Notes: generated from the letters alone by a model not told the origin. Shown: positions 24,961 to 34,373, counted from the stretch's first letter. The stretch: 64,000 nt of DNA from SG8-41 sp035649495 (GCA_035649495.1 DASRJL010000110.1:1-64000), one strand, 5' to 3'. Program-made: numbers and translations.

Positions 24961-26160
24961 ATGCGCGATACATCAGCGGTCACGTTGATAGGCGGGAAAT
25001 TCGACTGGGAGGACCCGTTCCTCATCGAGGAGCAGCTGACCCCGGAGGAGCGCATGGCGCGGGACACCGCGCGCGCCTACGCGCAGGAACAGCTCATGCC
25101 GCGCATCAAGGAGTGGAACCGGCACGAGCACTTCGATCCGGCGATCATGCGCGAATTCGGTGAGCTCGGCTTCTTCGGCGCGAACCTCGAGGGCTACGGC
25201 TGCGCCGGCATCGGCTACGTGGCTTCCGGGCTCATCATGCGCGAGCTCGAGCGCGTCGACACCGCCTTCCGCTCGGCCGTGAACGCCCAGAGCACGCTCG
25301 CGATGACGCCGATCTACGCCTACGGCAGCGAGGAGCAACGGCAGAAGTATCTGCCGCGCATGGTGAAGGGCGAACTGCTGGGCTGTTTCGGGCTGACGGA
25401 GCCCGATCACGGTTCGGACCCCGGCAGCATGAGGTCGCGGGCGAAAACGGCGCCGGGAGGCTACCGGCTCACCGGGACCAAGCTCTGGATCACGCACGCC
25501 CCGATCGCGGACATCATGGTCGTGTGGGCAAAAGACGAAGGAGGCGTCATACGCGGCTTCATCCTTGAGCGCGGCATGAAGGGACTCGCTACCCGCAAGA
25601 TCGAAGGCAAGTTCTCCGTGCGCGCCTCGCCCACGGGCGAGATAGTGATGGACGATGTCTTCGTCCCGGAGGAGAACCTGCTGCCGAACGGGTCCGGCCT
25701 GAAGGCGCCCTTCGGCTGTCTCAACAACGCGCGGTTCGGCATCTGCTGGGGTGCGCTTGGAGCCGCGGAATTCTGCTGGCACACCGCGCGCCGCTACACC
25801 ATGGAACGCAAGCAGTTCGGTCGCCCCCTCGCCGCGAATCAACTGGTGCAGAAGAAGCTCGCCGACATGCAGACCGAGATCACCCTCGGTCTCCTGGCTT
25901 GCCTGCACGTGAGCCGGCTGCGGGAGCAGGGCAAGGCTACCCCGGAGATGGTGTCACTGCTCAAACGCAATTCGACGGGCAAATCACTGGAGATCGCCCG
26001 CCTCGCGCGCGACATGCTGGGGGCCAACGGGATTTCCGACGAATATCACGTCATACGTCACGTGCTCAACCTGGAGACGGTAAACACGCTCGAAGGCACG
26101 CACGACATACACGCGTTGCTGCTGGGACGCGCCCAGACGGGCATTTCGGCGTTTAATTGA
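24961..26160 (+). CDS. gcdH: Glutaryl-CoA dehydrogenase
   Basis: A 399-residue acyl-CoA dehydrogenase. Typical motifs: CFGLTEPDHGSDPGSM (FAD/substrate loop), RKQFGRPLAANQLVQKKLADM, and near the end LNLETVNTLEGTHDIHALLLGRAQTG, where the catalytic Glu of TLEGTHD is that of the glutaryl-CoA dehydrogenase group. The enzyme oxidises and decarboxylates glutaryl-CoA to crotonyl-CoA in lysine, tryptophan and aromatic degradation. The upstream dehydrogenase and thiolase would serve the following steps to acetyl-CoA. It starts just after a terminator and so has its own promoter. Confidence 0.95.
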   Translation: MRDTSAVTLIGGKFDWEDPFLIEEQLTPEERMARDTARAYAQEQLMPRIKEWNRHEHFDPAIMREFGELGFFGANLEGYGCAGIGYVASGLIMRELERVDTAFRSAVNAQSTLAMTPIYAYGSEEQRQKYLPRMVKGELLGCFGLTEPDHGSDPGSMRSRAKTAPGGYRLTGTKLWITHAPIADIMVVWAKDEGGVIRGFILERGMKGLATRKIEGKFSVRASPTGEIVMDDVFVPEENLLPNGSGLKAPFGCLNNARFGICWGALGAAEFCWHTARRYTMERKQFGRPLAANQLVQKKLADMQTEITLGLLACLHVSRLREQGKATPEMVSLLKRNSTGKSLEIARLARDMLGANGISDEYHVIRHVLNLETVNTLEGTHDIHALLLGRAQTGISAFN

Positions 26161-26177
26161 CCTACCGAAGGGGTGCG

Positions 26178-26226
26178 GGGTTGCGGGAAGGCCCCTCGCG
26201 CTTCTGCAGGAAGGGGCCCGCAACCC
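26178..26226. terminator. Probable bidirectional terminator between convergent genes
   Basis: Stem GGGTTGCGGG (26178-26187) / CCCGCAACCC (26217-26226), with an inner GGCCCCT/AGGGGCC. It lies between gcdH (plus) and the gene at 26234 (minus). There is no long T run on either side, so efficiency is uncertain. Confidence 0.5.
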
Positions 26227-26233
26227 TGCTCTA

Positions 26234-26530
26234 TTAATCGCCCGAGTGACTCATGACGGCGGCGCGCGTGACTTTGAGCTCCAGGCGCAGAAAGCTGTGC
26301 GCCGCATCGACCGAGTCGAAAAAGAGCGGCTCGCCGTCCTGCTTCACCACGTGAAAGTAGCGGTCTTTGTCGGTCCTGCCGGTCGCCTTGCCGACGGTCC
26401 AGCCCAAGCTGAATGGGGCCACGTACCACCCGGCCGGATCCATTGCCACCACGCGTCTTGCCACCGAGAACGTCAATGCCCTGCGCCCGTGCTCGTTGAC
26501 GGGCAGCACGTCGGTCCAATGCTCATTCAT
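26234..26530 (-). CDS. Hypothetical protein (98 aa)
   Basis: A small soluble protein: LPVNEHGRRALTFSVARRVVAMDPAGWYVAPFSLGWTVGKATG, then KDRYFHVVKQDGEPLFFDSVDAAHSFLRLEL. The composition is protein-like and the end (VKQDG-PLFFDS-EAAHSFL) suggests a small domain that reads out a tag or phage-type tail, but no family is recognised. Confidence 0.52.
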   Translation of the reverse strand: MNEHWTDVLPVNEHGRRALTFSVARRVVAMDPAGWYVAPFSLGWTVGKATGRTDKDRYFHVVKQDGEPLFFDSVDAAHSFLRLELKVTRAAVMSHSGD

Positions 26531-26621
26531 GAAAGGCCTGTTTCCGGCTAACTGACAAGCTGGACTACGGCCGGCGAGGCCGGGACTTTAGCGCGGAGAG
26601 CGCCTGAAGATCGGCCGAGCG

Positions 26622-26804
26622 CTAAGCGGGGGGATCCTCGTCGGCATAGAGGGCCTTTACGGCCTCGGCACGCCGGTTGAGCTCGGCCACCGCGAGGGCG
26701 TAATACAGCATTTTTTGTCTCGTCGTGAGTTTCGCGATCTGGTCCTCGCCGAGAAGCCGGAACGGCCTCGGTGTAAAGCTCGCGGGATCCGGGGGGATGC
26801 TCAT
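26622..26804 (-). CDS. Hypothetical protein (60 aa)
   Basis: A small helical protein: RPFRLLGEDQIAKLTTRQKMLYYALAVAELNRRAEAVKALYADED. The amphipathic helix pattern suggests a real protein; no function can be assigned. Confidence 0.5.
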   Translation of the reverse strand: MSIPPDPASFTPRPFRLLGEDQIAKLTTRQKMLYYALAVAELNRRAEAVKALYADEDPPA

Positions 26805-26970
26805 CGAACGGAGTATCGATCAGCCTGATCGGCTCCACAATCAGCGCATCCCTACACTACAACAGGCTGCTTTCCGTTTCGGCCGCCATGCGACCAGCGC
26901 GCTACGAAGTTGCTGATGTTACTTTACATAATACAGATTATGCGCACTATTGTGCTGTAATCCACCCGCG

Positions 26971-27621
26971 TCATTCCCTGGCCCCCGCGCGCGACAACAG
27001 GTCGGCGATGTCCTTGCGCCCGCGGTCCCGGGCGAGCTTGAGCGCGGTCGCGCCATCTTCGTTTTTCATGCCGAGGTCGGCCCCGTGCTCCATCAGGAGC
27101 AACACCATGCTCAGATTGCCTTCGCGGGCCGCCATCATGAGGGCGGTCGTGCCGCTCCCCGAGTGGGCGTTGACCTGGGCGCCGTTCTTCAACAGGAGCC
27201 GCGCAACGTCCATGCGGTTCTGGGCCGCGCTGTAGATGAGTGGCGTCCATCCCGGCTGGTTCACTTCCGCGCCCTGGGCCAGCAGGATCTGGACGACCTC
27301 GAGGTGGCCGCCGAAGGCCGCGAGCATCAACGCCGTCTCGCCCAGGGAATTGCGCGCGTTGACCTTGGGACGGGCCGCCAGCACCGTCTTCACCATGGAC
27401 GGCTTGCCGGACTTTGCGGCCACCATGAGGAGCGTGCTGCCGTCGGGGGTCACGGTGTCCGCATCCACGCCGCGCTTCAGGAGATTCGCCACGGTGCGCT
27501 CGTCGTCGAGCCCGATCGCCTGGATCATGTCCTCGTAGACCCCGGCGGAGGCGCCGGCGCACGCGACGAGCAGCAAAAGGGCGGCAACACCCCTGAGGGA
27601 CCTCTGCGCTTTAGTTCGCAT
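26971..27621 (-). CDS. Exported ankyrin-repeat protein
   Basis: A 216-residue protein: signal peptide (GVAALLLLVACAGASAG) then about five ankyrin repeats with the TPL-x2-AA / GHLEVVQILLAQGAEVN consensus (for example DGSTLLMVAAKSGK, LGETALMLAAFGGHLEVVQILL, GTTALMMAAREGNLSMVLLLMEHGADL). Presumably a periplasmic protein-binding module. Its start overlaps the 3' end of tatD by 11 nt, so it is the last gene of the tmk-holB-tatD unit. Confidence 0.88.
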   Translation of the reverse strand: MRTKAQRSLRGVAALLLLVACAGASAGVYEDMIQAIGLDDERTVANLLKRGVDADTVTPDGSTLLMVAAKSGKPSMVKTVLAARPKVNARNSLGETALMLAAFGGHLEVVQILLAQGAEVNQPGWTPLIYSAAQNRMDVARLLLKNGAQVNAHSGSGTTALMMAAREGNLSMVLLLMEHGADLGMKNEDGATALKLARDRGRKDIADLLSRAGARE

Positions 27622-28399
27622 CCCGACGCTCCCTGTCAGCCAACCCGAACAACCGGAAGAAATTCCCGCTGGTCACGTGCCCTACTTGCTCCACGGACTG
27701 TCCCTGGAGCCGGGCAATTTCCTCGGCGACGTGCTTCACCAGCGCGGGCTGATTGGTCTTGCCGCGGAACGGTACCGGCGCGAGATAAGGCGAGTCCGTC
27801 TCGATCAGCATGCGCTCGAGCGGCACGCGCTGCGCCACCTCCTTCAATGCCCGGGCATTCTTGAACGTGACGATGCCCGAGAACGAGATATGGAAGCCAA
27901 GATCCATGGCCGCCTGGGCCACTTCCCATGTTTCCGTAAAGCAGTGCATCACGCCGCCGACCCGGTCCGCGCCCTCCGCGCGCATGATGGCGAGAGTATC
28001 GGCCGCCGCCTCGCGCATGTGCACGATGAGCGGTTTCCCGCACGCGCGCGCCGCCTGGATGTGCCGGCGAAAGCGCTCGCGCTGCCATTCGCAATCCCCC
28101 TTGATGCGGAGGTAGTCGAGACCGGTCTCCCCGATCGCGATGACCCGCGGATGCGCCGCCAGCCGCTCCAGCTCCTCAACGGTAACCTCGGGCACGTCGG
28201 GATAGTCCGGGTGCACCCCGACCGAGGCGTAGAGCTGCGGATAGCGCTCGGCGAGCGCCCTCACCCGCGGAAAGTCCTCGAGCGTGACGCTGACGCACAG
28301 CGCGTGCGTCACGCCGTTTTCCCGCATCGCGGCGAGGATGGCATCGACCTCGCCGGCAAGCTCGGGAAAATCGAGATGACAATGTGAATCGACCAGCAT
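27611..28399 (-). CDS. tatD: TatD-family metal-dependent hydrolase
   Basis: A 262-residue TIM-barrel protein with the full set of metal ligands: HCHLD at the N-terminus, GETGLDY, IVHMREA, MHCFTE and ETDSPYLAP. TatD-type enzymes are 3'-5' exonucleases acting on DNA; this is the YcfH-like form usually found after holB. It overlaps the ankyrin gene downstream. PilZ, which lies between holB and tatD in many relatives, is absent here. Confidence 0.95.
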   Translation of the reverse strand: MLVDSHCHLDFPELAGEVDAILAAMRENGVTHALCVSVTLEDFPRVRALAERYPQLYASVGVHPDYPDVPEVTVEELERLAAHPRVIAIGETGLDYLRIKGDCEWQRERFRRHIQAARACGKPLIVHMREAAADTLAIMRAEGADRVGGVMHCFTETWEVAQAAMDLGFHISFSGIVTFKNARALKEVAQRVPLERMLIETDSPYLAPVPFRGKTNQPALVKHVAEEIARLQGQSVEQVGHVTSGNFFRLFGLADRERRDAN

Positions 28400-28416
28400 G
28401 CGTCGTTATCGGGCGC

Positions 28417-29424
28417 TCACGCCGCGCGCCGCGCATCGGTTCCCCGCAGCAGTTCCGCGCAGTCGACCAGCATGGACTCCAGGAACAGGCGGGCGTTGAG
28501 CGGATGAGGCACCACGCGCTGCAGCTGCACGATCCGGCGGTGGAAACGCGCCGTCTCCAGCCGGTCCAGCCGGGCGGCGATCCCGGCGAGCGCTTCCGCG
28601 CAGTCCGGATTGTAGCGCACCCGTCCCGAGGCCTGTTGCAACACGAGGTCGTACGACCATTTCTGCAGCAGCGCCGCCATCCTGGCCGGTTCCACGTCGC
28701 GCAACTCGTCGGCGGCGGCGAGAGGATCGAACGCCCGGGCGAGCAGATCCAGCAAGCGCTTCCGCACGGCCCAGTACTCGTCATCGAGCGCCGCAGCAGC
28801 GAGCGGCGCCCCGCCGGCGTGCGCCAGCGCGAGCTCAGGCGCCGCCACGCCCTCGCCCGTGAGCCACGCCAGCGCGGCGTCCGGCTCCGGCAGCGCCAGG
28901 CCCACCAGCCGGCACCGGCTGCGTATCGTGGGAAGCAGGTAATGCCAGCGATGTGCGACCAGCAGAAAGTACGTCTGCGGCGGCGGCTCCTCGAGGCTCT
29001 TCAGCAATGCGTTGGCGGCGGAGGGGTTGAGCGCCTCGGCGGGATGGACCACGATCACACGGGCGCCGCCGCGATGGCTCGATAAATTGATGAAGCTCTC
29101 CAGCGCCCGCACCTGCTTGACGTCGATCTGATCGCTCGCTTTCTTCTCCCGCCCCTCCCCTCCCTCGTCGGATTCATCCGGTTGCGCCGGCGCGAGCCGC
29201 CGGAAATCCGGATGGCTACCCTGGGTAAACCACGTGCAACCCGGACACGCACCACACGCCGCGCCCGCCGCTGCCGGACGCTCGCACAGCAGGGACTGCG
29301 CCGCCGCCTCCGCAAACGCCAGCTTCCCTATGCCTTCGGGCCCGTGCACGAGAAAGGCGTGGGCGAGCCGCTCACGGTCCCGGAGCAGCTTGCCTAACAG
29401 GGTCTCGTGCCACGGCATTACCAT
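28417..29424 (-). CDS. holB: DNA polymerase III delta-prime subunit
   Basis: A 335-residue clamp-loader subunit. GPEGIGKLAFAEAAA is the P-loop-like segment; the zinc-binding cysteines lie in LLCERP...ACGACPGCTWF; ALLKSLEEPPPQTYFLLV and TIRSRCRLVG carry the delta-prime SRC motif. ATG 29424 (or 29418) is chosen because the long upstream extension is in antisense-like low-complexity code; it begins right after the tmk stop. It loads the beta sliding clamp with the tau/gamma and delta subunits. Confidence 0.93.
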   Translation of the reverse strand: MVMPWHETLLGKLLRDRERLAHAFLVHGPEGIGKLAFAEAAAQSLLCERPAAAGAACGACPGCTWFTQGSHPDFRRLAPAQPDESDEGGEGREKKASDQIDVKQVRALESFINLSSHRGGARVIVVHPAEALNPSAANALLKSLEEPPPQTYFLLVAHRWHYLLPTIRSRCRLVGLALPEPDAALAWLTGEGVAAPELALAHAGGAPLAAAALDDEYWAVRKRLLDLLARAFDPLAAADELRDVEPARMAALLQKWSYDLVLQQASGRVRYNPDCAEALAGIAARLDRLETARFHRRIVQLQRVVPHPLNARLFLESMLVDCAELLRGTDARRAA

Positions 29425-29428
29425 GGAA

Positions 29429-30055
29429 TCACCCGGTTTCCGAGCACAGGGGCGTGACCAGGTCTTCGAGCGTCTTGCGAACGGCGCCGAGCTCCCCGCC
29501 CGCGTCGATGACGCGCACCCGATCGGGACAGGCGCGGGCGCGGCGGAGATAGGCCTCGCGCACCCGCTGAAAATAGACTTGCTCCTCGCGTTCGAACCGG
29601 TCCGCGGTCTTCCCCCGCTGCGCCCGCTGGCGGCCGATCTCCGGGCTGACGTCGAAAAGCAGCGTGAGGTCCGGCTGCAAGTCGGGATGGACCCATTGCT
29701 CGAGCGCCGCGACCTTGTCCCAGGCGACGCCGCTGCCGCCGGACTGGTAGGCATAGCTCGCATCGGTGAAGCGGTCGCACAGAATCCAGGCGCCCGTCTC
29801 GAGCGCCGGCACGATCACGGTTTCCAGATGCTCGCGGCGGGCCGCGAACATGAGGAGAGTCTCCGTCTCCGGGGCAAGCCGCTGATCGCGGTCGAGCAAC
29901 AGCTCGCGCAGCCGTTCACCGAGGACGGTCCCGCCCGGCTCGCGCGTCGCCCGCACCTCGATTCCCCGCGCCTCCAGGAACTGCGCTAGCCACTGGAGGT
30001 GCGTGCTCTTGCCGGCCCCGTCTATTCCTTCCAGTGTGATGAACCTGCCGCGCAT
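29429..30055 (-). CDS. tmk: Thymidylate kinase
   Basis: A 208-residue P-loop kinase: FITLEGIDGAGKSTHLQWLA (Walker A), the RATREPGGT motif, and CDRFTDASYAYQSGG (DR-Y/F motif) define thymidylate kinase. It converts dTMP to dTDP. It lies 12 nt after mltG and 4 nt before holB in the same operon. Confidence 0.97.
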   Translation of the reverse strand: MRGRFITLEGIDGAGKSTHLQWLAQFLEARGIEVRATREPGGTVLGERLRELLLDRDQRLAPETETLLMFAARREHLETVIVPALETGAWILCDRFTDASYAYQSGGSGVAWDKVAALEQWVHPDLQPDLTLLFDVSPEIGRQRAQRGKTADRFEREEQVYFQRVREAYLRRARACPDRVRVIDAGGELGAVRKTLEDLVTPLCSETG

Positions 30056-30067
30056 CAGCGTCCTGAA

Positions 30068-31084
30068 TCAACGACGTCCCGATTTCTGATATTTTGTCAC
30101 GGCCCGGTCGTGCTCACCCAGCGAGCGCGAAAATTGATGCGAGCCGTCGCCCTTCGCGACGAAGTACAGCGCATCGCTCGCGGCGGGGGTGAGCGCCGCG
30201 GCGAGCGAAGCGAGTCCCGGCATGGCGATCGGCGTCGGCGGCAATCCCTGGCGGGTGTAGGTATTCCAGGCGGTGTCCGCCAGCAGGTCGGCCCGGCGCA
30301 GGTTGCCGTCGAAAGCCTCCCCCAGCCCGTAGATGACGGTCGGGTCCGTCTGCAGCCGCATCCCAGCCCGCAGCCGGTTCACGAACACCGCCGCGATGAG
30401 CCGGCGCTCGTCCGGCTTGGCGGTCTCCTTCTCGATGATGGAAGCGAGTATCAGCGCCTCGTACGGCGACGCGAAAGGCAGGTTCTCCGCGCGCCTTTCC
30501 CATTGCGCCGCGAGGTGGCTCTTCATGAGCGCGTGGGCGCGGCTCAATATCCGCAGGTCGCTCGTGCCGTGGTTGAAGTTATAGGTGTCCGGGAAAAACC
30601 AGCCTTCCGGGGACGGGTGTTCGATGCCGAGGCGCTGCGCCACCTCGGCATCCGACAGCTCGCGAATTTCCTGCTGGATGCCCGCCTCGCCGGCGAGCGC
30701 CTTGCGCACCTGCCTGAACGTCCACCCTTCGACCAGCGTAACGCTGACGAGGGTGTAATCGCCCAGCGTGATCTTGCGGAGCAGGCTCAACGGCGTGACG
30801 CGCTGGTCGAGCTCGTAGAAACCGGCCTTCAGAGTGGTCGCCTTGCCCATGAGCCGCCCGAGCAGCACGAAGAGCTCCGGATGGCGCAGGACGCCGGCTG
30901 CGGCCATCTGGGCGGCGGCGCTGCGCAGGCTGCTGCCCTTCTTGATGCTGAACTGCGCGGGCAGCGAGGCGACCGGCATCTCGGCTAGGGCGTAATAGGC
31001 GAAGGCGGCGCCGAGCCATGCGACGCAGACCACTCCGGCCACGAAGAAGGCGAACAGGTTGCGAGTCGCACCGCGCTTCTTCAC
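30068..31084 (-). CDS. mltG: Endolytic transglycosylase MltG
   Basis: A 338-residue YceG/MltG protein: a single N-terminal membrane anchor (NLFAFFVAGVVCVAWLGAAFAYYAL), a LysM-like segment, and a catalytic domain with GWFFPDTYNF, ILASIIEKETAKPDERRLIAAVFVNRL (catalytic Glu in EKE) and LQTDPTVIYGLG. It cuts nascent glycan strands to end peptidoglycan polymerisation. GTG 31084 is chosen; GGAG lies about 7 nt upstream and longer versions overlap fabF heavily. It lies in the usual place after fabF. Confidence 0.94.
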   Translation of the reverse strand: MKKRGATRNLFAFFVAGVVCVAWLGAAFAYYALAEMPVASLPAQFSIKKGSSLRSAAAQMAAAGVLRHPELFVLLGRLMGKATTLKAGFYELDQRVTPLSLLRKITLGDYTLVSVTLVEGWTFRQVRKALAGEAGIQQEIRELSDAEVAQRLGIEHPSPEGWFFPDTYNFNHGTSDLRILSRAHALMKSHLAAQWERRAENLPFASPYEALILASIIEKETAKPDERRLIAAVFVNRLRAGMRLQTDPTVIYGLGEAFDGNLRRADLLADTAWNTYTRQGLPPTPIAMPGLASLAAALTPAASDALYFVAKGDGSHQFSRSLGEHDRAVTKYQKSGRR

Positions 31085-31109
31085 CGGCGGCTCCGCGCCG
31101 GCGGGGTGT

Positions 31110-32348
31110 TCATATCCTGCGCAGGACCAGGCTGCCGTTCGTTCCGCCGAACCCGAAGGAGTTCGACAGCGCGATGCGCATGGGCATGCGCCGCGCGGCG
31201 TTCGGAACGAAATCGAGGTCGCACTCCGGATCCTGGTTGACCAGGTTGATGGTCGGCGGGGCAACCTGCTCGTGCAGGGCCAGCGCGGAGAACACCGCTT
31301 CGATCCCGCCCGCGGCCCCGAGCAGATGTCCGGTCATGGACTTGGTCGAGCTGACGGCGAGCTTTTTCGCGTGATCGCCGAAGCAGCGCTTGATCGCGAC
31401 CGTCTCAGCCAGATCGCCCAGCGGCGTGGACGTGCCGTGAGCGTTGATGTAGTCGACCTCGTCGCGGTTCAGGCCGGCGTTGCGGAGCGCATTGGCCATG
31501 CACCGCACGGGCCCCTCCCCGTCCTCGCACGGCGCGGTGATGTGGTGCGCGTCCGCGCTCATCCCGTAGCCGACGAGCTCGCAATAGATGCGCGCGCCGC
31601 GCGCCCTGGCGTGCTCGTACTCCTCGAGCGCGACCACCCCGGCGCCCTCCCCCAGCACGAAGCCGTCCCGGTCCCTGTCCCAGGGCCTGCTCGCCGCGGG
31701 CGGATCGTCGTTGCGGGTCGACAGCGCGCGGGCGGCGCAGAAGCCGCCGACGCCGAGCGACGAGATGGTGGACTCCGAGCCCCCGGCGATCATCACGTCG
31801 GCGTCGCCGTACTCGATCAGCCGGCCCGCCTCGCCTATGGAATGGTTGGCGGTGGTGCACGCCGTGACGATCGCCAGGTTGGGCCCCTTCAGGCCGTACA
31901 TGATCGAAAGCTGGCCCGAGATCATGTTGATGATGGAGCCCGGAACGAAAAACGGCGAGATCTTCCGCGGGCCGCCCGCCAGTACGGCGTCGTGGGTGTC
32001 CTCGATGAGCGGCAATCCGCCGATGCCCGAGCCGATGCACACTCCGATCTGCTCGAGGTTCTCCCGCGCGAGGTCCAGGCCCGAATCCCGGATCGCCTCG
32101 ATGCCGGCAGCAAGACCATAGTGGATGAAGGTGTCGAAGCGCCGCACCTCTTTCGCCGAGAGGTACTGCGTCGGCTCGAAGCCCTTCACTTCGCCGGCGA
32201 TCTGGGAAGTGTACGCCGCCGGGTCGAAGCGGCTGATACGGGCGATTCCGGATTTGCCGTCGAGGATGTTCCGCCAGGAAGCGGCCACGTCGAGGCCCAC
32301 CGGGCAGATGATACCGAGTCCCGTGACGACTACCCTGCGCCTGGACAA
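31110..32348 (-). CDS. fabF: Beta-ketoacyl-ACP synthase II
   Basis: A 412-residue condensing enzyme with the Cys-His-His triad: VTACTTANHSIG (Cys), INAHGTSTPLGD (His) and STKSMTGHLLGAAG (Lys/His). It elongates fatty acids by condensing acyl-ACP with malonyl-ACP. The start is TTG 32348, supported by CGGAG 6 nt upstream and by the usual MSRRRVVVTGLG N-terminus. It lies 19 nt after acpP. Confidence 0.97.
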   Translation of the reverse strand: MSRRRVVVTGLGIICPVGLDVAASWRNILDGKSGIARISRFDPAAYTSQIAGEVKGFEPTQYLSAKEVRRFDTFIHYGLAAGIEAIRDSGLDLARENLEQIGVCIGSGIGGLPLIEDTHDAVLAGGPRKISPFFVPGSIINMISGQLSIMYGLKGPNLAIVTACTTANHSIGEAGRLIEYGDADVMIAGGSESTISSLGVGGFCAARALSTRNDDPPAASRPWDRDRDGFVLGEGAGVVALEEYEHARARGARIYCELVGYGMSADAHHITAPCEDGEGPVRCMANALRNAGLNRDEVDYINAHGTSTPLGDLAETVAIKRCFGDHAKKLAVSSTKSMTGHLLGAAGGIEAVFSALALHEQVAPPTINLVNQDPECDLDFVPNAARRMPMRIALSNSFGFGGTNGSLVLRRI

Positions 32349-32367
32349 ATTGACTCCGAAAACGCGT

Positions 32368-32607
32368 TTAGGCCTTTTGATGCGTCTTGATGTACTCGAT
32401 GGCCTGCTGAACCGTCGTGATCTTCTCCGCCTCCTCGTCGGGGATCTCGGTCTCGAACTCCTCCTCGAGCGCCATCACCAGTTCCACGGTGTCGAGCGAA
32501 TCGGCGCCGAGGTCGTTCACGAACGATGATTCGTTCTTGACGTCAGCCTCGTTGACGCCAAGCTGCTCGGCAACAATCTTCCTCACGCGTTGCTCGATAT
32601 TTTCCAT
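32368..32607 (-). CDS. acpP: Acyl carrier protein
   Basis: A 79-residue acidic four-helix protein with the phosphopantetheine site DLGADSLDTVELVMALEEEF (Ser at about 37). GGGA lies upstream of the ATG. It is the acyl carrier for the surrounding fab enzymes. Confidence 0.98.
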   Translation of the reverse strand: MENIEQRVRKIVAEQLGVNEADVKNESSFVNDLGADSLDTVELVMALEEEFETEIPDEEAEKITTVQQAIEYIKTHQKA

Positions 32608-32700
32608 GCACGTCCCTTTCTTCTGGATGGAGATACTCTAGCTTGCGGCGAATCGAAAAAGCGGGCTATCGGCACTTAGGAATCGGGGCGTATTTTACCC

Positions 32701-33444
32701 TCAATCCATGTGCATGCCACCATTGACGTGCAGCGTGCACCCCGTCATGTAATCCGCTCCCGGCGTCGCCAGAAACGCGACCGCCGCCGCCACGTCTTCC
32801 ACCCGCCCGAGCCGTCCGAGCGGGATGCTCTTCATGAGCCCGGCGCGCTGCGCCTCGGTGAGCGCGCGCGTCATGTCGGTATCGATGAACCCCGGCGCGA
32901 CGCAGTTGACGGTGATGTTGCGGCTGCCGATTTCGCGCGCGAGCGATTTCGAGAACCCGATCACGCCCGCCTTCGCGGCGGCGTAGTTGGTCTGCCCGGC
33001 ATTGCCGGTGACGCCGACCACCGAAGTGACGTTGATGATCCGGCCGTAACGCGCCTTCATCATCCCGCGCAGCACCAGGCGCGACAAACGGTACACCGAT
33101 TTGAGATCGGTCGCCATGATCTCGTCCCACTCCTCGTCCTTCATGCGCACCAGCAGGTTGTCGCGCGTGATGCCGGCATTGTTGACGAGGATAGAGATGT
33201 CGCCCAGTTGGCCCTGCACCGCGGCGACCGCCGATTCCACCTGCTGCGCGTTGTTCACGTTCATCACGGCGCCGGTGCCGGCGAGACCTTCGGCCGCGAG
33301 GTACTGCCTGATGCCGTCGGCTCCGGCATCGCTCGTCGCCGTGCCGGCAACGCTGGCGCCCTGCCTCGCCAGTTCCAGGGCGATGGCCTTCCCGATGCCG
33401 CGCGAGGCTCCGGTGACGAGCGCGACCCTGTCCTTCAACGTCAT
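32701..33444 (-). CDS. fabG: 3-oxoacyl-ACP reductase
   Basis: A 247-residue SDR: TGASRGIGKAIA (NADPH), NNAGITRDNLLVRM, the catalytic Ser in NVTSVVGVTGNAGQTNYAAAKAGV with the YxxxK motif, and a C-terminal TGCTLHVNGGMHMD. ATG 33444 overlaps the fabD stop by 4 nt (ATGA). It reduces 3-ketoacyl-ACP. Confidence 0.98.
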   Translation of the reverse strand: MTLKDRVALVTGASRGIGKAIALELARQGASVAGTATSDAGADGIRQYLAAEGLAGTGAVMNVNNAQQVESAVAAVQGQLGDISILVNNAGITRDNLLVRMKDEEWDEIMATDLKSVYRLSRLVLRGMMKARYGRIINVTSVVGVTGNAGQTNYAAAKAGVIGFSKSLAREIGSRNITVNCVAPGFIDTDMTRALTEAQRAGLMKSIPLGRLGRVEDVAAAVAFLATPGADYMTGCTLHVNGGMHMD

Positions 33445-34373
33445 AATCGTATTTTTTCCAATGTCTGCCCGAGAGAAGCAGGATCGCTGATCGAATGTCC
33501 CTGCAGCCGGTCCTCTATGCGCCGCGTCAGCGCCGCCAATACGTTGCCCGGACCGCATTCGACCACGTGACCGGCCCCGGATTGAGCCAGGCGCCGCACG
33601 ACCTCCACCCAGCGCACCGGCCCGCACGCCTGGCGCGCCAGCGCGTCGCGTATGCGCTGCGGGTTCGATTCGATCGCGACGTCCACGTTATTGACCACCG
33701 GGATGCGCGGCGCGTTCACGCTGATCGCCGCGAGATGCCGGGCCAGCCGGTCCGCCGCCGGCCTGAGCAGCGAGGAATGAAACGGCGCGCTTACCGGCAG
33801 CGCGATGGCTCGTCTGGCGCCTCGCGCTTTCGCCAAGGCCATACCTCGCTCGACCGCCGCCTTGTGTCCCGCGATCACCACCTGGCTCGGCGCGTTGAAG
33901 TTGACCGGCTCCACGACCTGCCCCTGGGCTGCGTCGTTGCACGCCGCCTTGAGCGCCTCGTCGTCCAGCCCGAGTATCGCCGCCATGGCCCCTTCGCCTA
34001 TCGGAACCGCCTCCTGCATCGCCTGCGCGCGGATCCGGACGAGGGGAACGGCGTCGCGAAAGGCGAGCGCGCCGGCCGCGACGAGCGCCGTGTACTCGCC
34101 GAGACTGTGCCCCGCGACGAGATCGGGCTCCGGGCCGCCGGCCGCGCGCCACGCGCGGTAAATCGCGTAGCCCGCGGTGAGCATCACCGGCTGCGTGTTG
34201 ACCGTCGAATTGAGTTCCTCCGCGGGGCCCTGCTCGACCAGCGTCCACAAGTCCTGCCCGAGCGCGGAGGAGGCCTCGTCGAAGACCGCTCTCACCTCGC
34301 TCGAGCCCGCAAAGCCGCGCATCATGCCGACCGCCTGCGAGCCCTGCCCCGGAAATACGAACGCAACCTTCAT
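33441..34373 (-). CDS. fabD: Malonyl-CoA:ACP transacylase
   Basis: A 310-residue acyltransferase: MKVAFVFPGQGSQAVGM at the start, the catalytic Ser in AGHSLGEYTALVAAG, and PVSAPFHSSLL with the catalytic His. ATG 34373 shares one base with the fabH stop (TGATG); an ATG two codons earlier is also possible. It makes malonyl-ACP. Confidence 0.97.
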   Translation of the reverse strand: MKVAFVFPGQGSQAVGMMRGFAGSSEVRAVFDEASSALGQDLWTLVEQGPAEELNSTVNTQPVMLTAGYAIYRAWRAAGGPEPDLVAGHSLGEYTALVAAGALAFRDAVPLVRIRAQAMQEAVPIGEGAMAAILGLDDEALKAACNDAAQGQVVEPVNFNAPSQVVIAGHKAAVERGMALAKARGARRAIALPVSAPFHSSLLRPAADRLARHLAAISVNAPRIPVVNNVDVAIESNPQRIRDALARQACGPVRWVEVVRRLAQSGAGHVVECGPGNVLAALTRRIEDRLQGHSISDPASLGQTLEKIRL

